Assembly (NCBI RefSeq): GCF_024972755.1
Contig: NZ_CP087724.1
Span: forward strand, 1,922,001 to 1,986,000
DNA: 64,000 nucleotides
Direction: 5' to 3'
Source of the DNA: Halanaeroarchaeum sp. HSR-CO
GTDB lineage: Archaea; Halobacteriota; Halobacteria; Halobacteriales; Halobacteriaceae
How positions within the stretch are numbered: position 1 is the first letter of the stretch; each line of letters starts with the position of its first letter. Below are positions 61,750 through 64,000 of this stretch, one piece after another. The notes under the pieces are model-generated. The model was not told where the DNA came from and made no database searches. It saw nothing but the letters and a program-made list of their open reading frames with translations. The position numbers were made by a program, and so were the translations under genes.

Positions 61750-62754
61750 GTGGCGAAACCCCTTCGATTCCGACACTCGCGTCGAGGCTGGTCGCCAGCG
61801 CAGGTTCGAGACCAGCTCTATCGCGACCTCGACGCAAACCTGGGAGCGGACCAGGGAGACCCCTGGTACCGCCCACCGTCCGGATACGAAGGGGTACGAT
61901 TCGAGATGGACAACGGCGATATCGCGTTGTTCGCGTACTCGGACTCGGAGGCGTTCTGGCTCGGAAACACGGAGACGCCGAGCGCACTCTGGAGAACCGA
62001 TAAGTTCGCGTTCGACGAAGTCCCCTACCAGCTATCCCGGTGGGCCCAACGGGAACTGCTGGCCCAGTTATACGACGAATCGCCGTGGCTGGAACCCTAC
62101 CCGCACGTCTCCTGGTTCTTCCTGCCGGTATTCCTCTCGAAGGACGGGCGTGAGTCCTCCCGCGAGTTCTTCTCGACGCATGCTGCAGGCTTTCCCGATG
62201 CCGAACCGGAGAGCGCGCTGGAGCTCTACGAGTCGATCCTCGGGACCGGCGCGCTCGATCAGTATCGGTACACGATGGCCGGCAAATTGGGGACGTCGCC
62301 GGTTCTGGACCGGACCAGGATGGCGAGTGCGATGGCGGAGTTCAACACGGCCAAACTCCTGCTGGACAACGGCTACGATATCGAACCCGAGGCCCCCGTC
62401 TCGACGGGACACTCCATCGACTACCGAGCAGAGGGCGAACAGTCTGTCACACTGGTAGAGGTCACCCGACCGGCTCCGATCCATCGGCGGCAGGCCTCAC
62501 ACCCCGTCGCAGCCGTCCGCGACACCGCAGAGACGAAGGTCAACGGGCAACTGGACGACCACGCCGGTGGGGTGACGCTGTTCGTCGATTGTTCGGGCTT
62601 CCGGGACGACGACTGGGCGACGGTCCGCGACGAGCGACCCGACGTTCGACACCGACCCGCAGTCGTCTATCGGATGCGTCCGGACGGGTACGTCGAGGGG
62701 TATACGAAAGGCGCCGTACCCCTCGATATTCAGACAATTACCCTGCGGAACTGA
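61750..62754 (+). CDS. DUF5784 haloarchaeal protein
   Basis: A 334-residue protein matching my recollection of the halobacterial DUF5784. The C-terminal third contains MAEFNTAKLLLDNGYDIEPE, then SIDYRAE and VTLVEVTRP: a Glu-Asp-Glu spacing reminiscent of PD-(D/E)XK nucleases, but without the lysine (EVT). The start GTG at 61750 is the first start before AKPLRFRHSRRGWSP. Function unknown. Confidence 0.7.
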   Translation: MAKPLRFRHSRRGWSPAQVRDQLYRDLDANLGADQGDPWYRPPSGYEGVRFEMDNGDIALFAYSDSEAFWLGNTETPSALWRTDKFAFDEVPYQLSRWAQRELLAQLYDESPWLEPYPHVSWFFLPVFLSKDGRESSREFFSTHAAGFPDAEPESALELYESILGTGALDQYRYTMAGKLGTSPVLDRTRMASAMAEFNTAKLLLDNGYDIEPEAPVSTGHSIDYRAEGEQSVTLVEVTRPAPIHRRQASHPVAAVRDTAETKVNGQLDDHAGGVTLFVDCSGFRDDDWATVRDERPDVRHRPAVVYRMRPDGYVEGYTKGAVPLDIQTITLRN

Positions 62755-62859
62755 CAGCAACGACCATTATAGTTCTGTAAACCACGAGCCGGCGGAGGGG
62801 TCTCTAGTGCTGTATGATACCACGTTACAGATGGCGGCATATCTGACACGGTTCCGTGT

Positions 62860-62868
62860 CTTTAAGTG
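62860..62868 (+). promoter_or_regulatory. TATA-like box of the HEWD gene
   Basis: CTTTAAGTG is centred ~28 nt before the ATG at 62892. Confidence 0.5.
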
Positions 62869-62891
62869 CCGTGACTACAATCCACACAGTG

Positions 62892-63059
62892 ATGAACGCG
62901 CAGATCCGATCCCCCTCACATCGATCGTGTGTACGATGTGGGCGCGAGGAACACTACGACGAGAATGCGAACAGCTGGCAGGTAGCCGAAACGGTCGGGG
63001 ACGTCTATTGCATCCACTCCTGGGATATCACCGGCGAGTTCACACCGGTCGTGCAGTGA
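62892..63059 (+). CDS. HEWD family protein (55 aa)
   Basis: A 55-residue protein beginning MNAQIRSPSHRSCVRCGREE, with CVRC and a lone Cys before IHSWDITGEF, which corresponds to the HEWD signature of this haloarchaeal family (here H-S-W-D). It may bind zinc through CVRC and the later Cys/His. Leaderless start at 62892. It overlaps the convergent HTH gene by 20 nt. Confidence 0.7.
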   Translation: MNAQIRSPSHRSCVRCGREEHYDENANSWQVAETVGDVYCIHSWDITGEFTPVVQ

Positions 63060-63264
63060 CGAATCGGTCTTCTTCTCGTCGCACGAGTCCCCGCTCTCGA
63101 AGCGTCTTCAACACGCTGTAGAGCGTGAGCGCTCCGAGGTCAAGGTCCGCTTTCAGGTCCGCCAGCGTCGCTCCCTCGGACTGGACGAGGTACAGATAGA
63201 CGAGTTTGCCGCGAGGGGACTGCAGTTCACCGGGGAGTGGTTTCGGCGTCTGTCGGATGGACAT
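63040..63264 (-). CDS. Small winged-helix protein (TrmB/MarR-like)
   Basis: A 74-residue protein that is almost only a winged helix-turn-helix: LQSPRGKLVYLYLVQSEGAT, DLKADLDLGALTLYSVLKTL (recognition helix) and LRERGLVRREEDRFVTARPV (wing). It resembles TrmB/MarR-type stand-alone DNA-binding domains. A TATA box CTTTTATTAT (minus, 63294-63303) is ~30 nt from the ATG. It is likely a transcription regulator of unknown target. Confidence 0.75.
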   Translation of the reverse strand: MSIRQTPKPLPGELQSPRGKLVYLYLVQSEGATLADLKADLDLGALTLYSVLKTLRERGLVRREEDRFVTARPV

Positions 63265-63293
63265 GTCGTCGATTGTAGTTTCGATTTTCGACG

Positions 63294-63303
63294 ATAATAA
63301 AAG
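63294..63303 (-). promoter_or_regulatory. TATA box of the small winged-helix gene
   Basis: CTTTTATTAT on the minus strand, ~30-39 nt before the ATG at 63264. Confidence 0.6.
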
Positions 63304-63339
63304 CTTCCAACGACGGTAGTCGAACCCCCTGTCTTTACG

Positions 63340-63861
63340 ATGGGCCCCGAACAATCGTGTACCGTGCCCAAACGGCGTCACGAACGGCTCTCCCGTCACG
63401 CGACGGGCGACAGCCAGAACTCGCTGTGGAACTGGCCCGATGCCAAGTCACCGGTGGTTGTCGCCAGGAACTACGCCGCCATCGTCCTGGCGCGTCACTC
63501 TCCGAGCCTCCGGGTGAAAAACTGGCTCTACCGTCGACTCGGGATGACCGTCGGTGACGGCGTCTCGTGGGGACTCGAGGCAACGCCAGACGTCTTCTGG
63601 CCGGAGTTAATCACGATAGAAGATCACGCGATCGTGGGCTACGATGCGACGATACTCTGCCACGAGTTCCTCCAGAACGAGTACCGGACTGGCGAGGTAA
63701 CGATCGGTGAACACGCAATGATCGGGGCCGGCGCGATCGTTCTCCCGGGCGTCAGGGTCGGTGCCGGCGCATCGGTAGCGGCGAATTCGCTCGTGACCGA
63801 GGACGTGCCGGCGGGAGAGACGGTCGCCGGCGTTCCGGCTGCGCCGATCGCGGACGATTAA
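63340..63861 (+). CDS. Hexapeptide-repeat acyltransferase (LbetaH)
   Basis: A 173-residue protein with a helical N-terminal part and a left-handed beta-helix: [20 protein letters not shown], then [33 protein letters not shown], and the usual VAGVPAAPI end. His in CHEF and EHAM could serve as the catalytic base. It probably transfers acetyl/acyl groups to a sugar or amine; substrate unknown. An internal GTG at 63364 is an alternative start. Its stop overlaps the MscS gene by 4 nt. Confidence 0.85.
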   Translation: MGPEQSCTVPKRRHERLSRHATGDSQNSLWNWPDAKSPVVVARNYAAIVLARHSPSLRVKNWLYRRLGMTVGDGVSWGLEATPDVFWPELITIEDHAIVGYDATILCHEFLQNEYRTGEVTIGEHAMIGAGAIVLPGVRVGAGASVAANSLVTEDVPAGETVAGVPAAPIADD

Positions 63862-64000
63862 TCTCGTATCAGTGTGGCGCCGTCACGGACGACGAGGTGG
63901 TTCGGAACGATGTACTCGTGTCCATCCGCTTCGATATACGTGACGAAGACGTCCACCTCCTGGACGACGCCCTCCCGCTCCCCGACGGCGATGCGATCGC
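63858..64000 (-). CDS. Mechanosensitive channel MscS, C-terminal fragment
   Basis: The minus strand at the end of the window encodes [20 protein letters not shown], then [24 protein letters not shown] and a TAA stop at 63858-63860. This is the conserved MscS middle beta domain (GDRI..G..G.V..I..R.T.I...DG....PN). The 5' part lies outside the window, so start and length are unknown. It is convergent with the acyltransferase and overlaps it by 4 nt. Confidence 0.8.
   Translation of the reverse strand, partial: DRIAVGEREGVVQEVDVFVTYIEADGHEYIVPNHLVVRDGATLIRD

Overview
The window is haloarchaeal chromosomal DNA. It is GC-rich with a strong C/G third-position bias and encodes acidic (Asp/Glu-rich) proteins. 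Genes are tightly packed with many ATGA, GTGA and TGATG overlaps. Many promoters have an archaeal TATA-like box about 25-35 nt before the start codon, implying leaderless mRNAs. Archaeal-only families are present (S28e, L24e, L7Ae, L21e, Rpo4, RPA/Rpap, isopentenyl phosphate kinase, GHMP-type shikimate kinase, Cdc48, TmcA), as are families I know only from Halobacteria (HEWD, DUF5784, DUF5796). It looks like core chromosome: I see no IS element, CRISPR array or prophage. I cannot name the genus.

Layout. (1) 1-9.9 kb: end of enolase, S2, then an alternative-mevalonate isoprenoid cluster (mevalonate kinase, isopentenyl phosphate kinase, RNase J, prenyl diphosphate synthase), then an aldo/keto reductase and GluRS. 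(2) 10-14.2 kb: TmcA tRNA acetyltransferase, the L7Ae-S28e-L24e-Ndk operon and a macrodomain protein. (3) 14.2-20.7 kb: an MFS transporter, a class III aminotransferase divergent from an Lrp regulator, two small membrane proteins, and a two-gene MetE-type methionine synthase module. (4) 20.7-24.2 kb: a translation/RNA operon (L21e, Rpo4, DUF655, KsgA, HemK-like methyltransferase). (5) 24.2-27.3 kb: small zinc-finger and hypothetical genes, thioredoxin reductase and an archaeal riboflavin-pathway reductase. (6) 27.3-33.8 kb: the RPA-Rpap-Rpe single-strand DNA-binding operon followed by an Lhr helicase. (7) 33.9-38.5 kb: DICT-domain protein, HAD phosphatase, Cdc48 ATPase and small proteins. (8) 38.5-52.6 kb: aromatic amino-acid genes in three separate groups (shikimate kinase + chorismate mutase; TyrA + Rsm22 + SurE; AroA + AroC), interleaved with a Tat lipoprotein, an SDR, a frameshifted membrane gene, a quinone reductase, a TPP enzyme and an M24 peptidase. 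(9) 52.6-64 kb: a degenerate acyl-CoA synthetase-like protein, DUF2064, tRNA-Ser(UGA), DoxX, uridine kinase, Pgk with a GNAT partner flanked by CBS proteins, several micro-proteins, and the end of an MscS channel.

Most notable observations: the first subunit of the MetE pair has lost all four zinc ligands; one small membrane gene is broken by a one-base indel; a 29-bp tandem duplication switches the frame of a small ORF; tRNA-Ser is followed by an inverted partial copy of its own 3' end; RNase J and L7Ae have long structured leaders; a 13-codon leaderless ORF is coupled to the DUF2064 gene; and several zinc-ribbon micro-proteins have their own promoters. I did not find a clearly new multi-gene defence or metabolic system. 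The best candidates for undescribed biology are the MetE pair, the RPA/Rpap/Rpe/Lhr neighbourhood and the leader/micro-protein elements.
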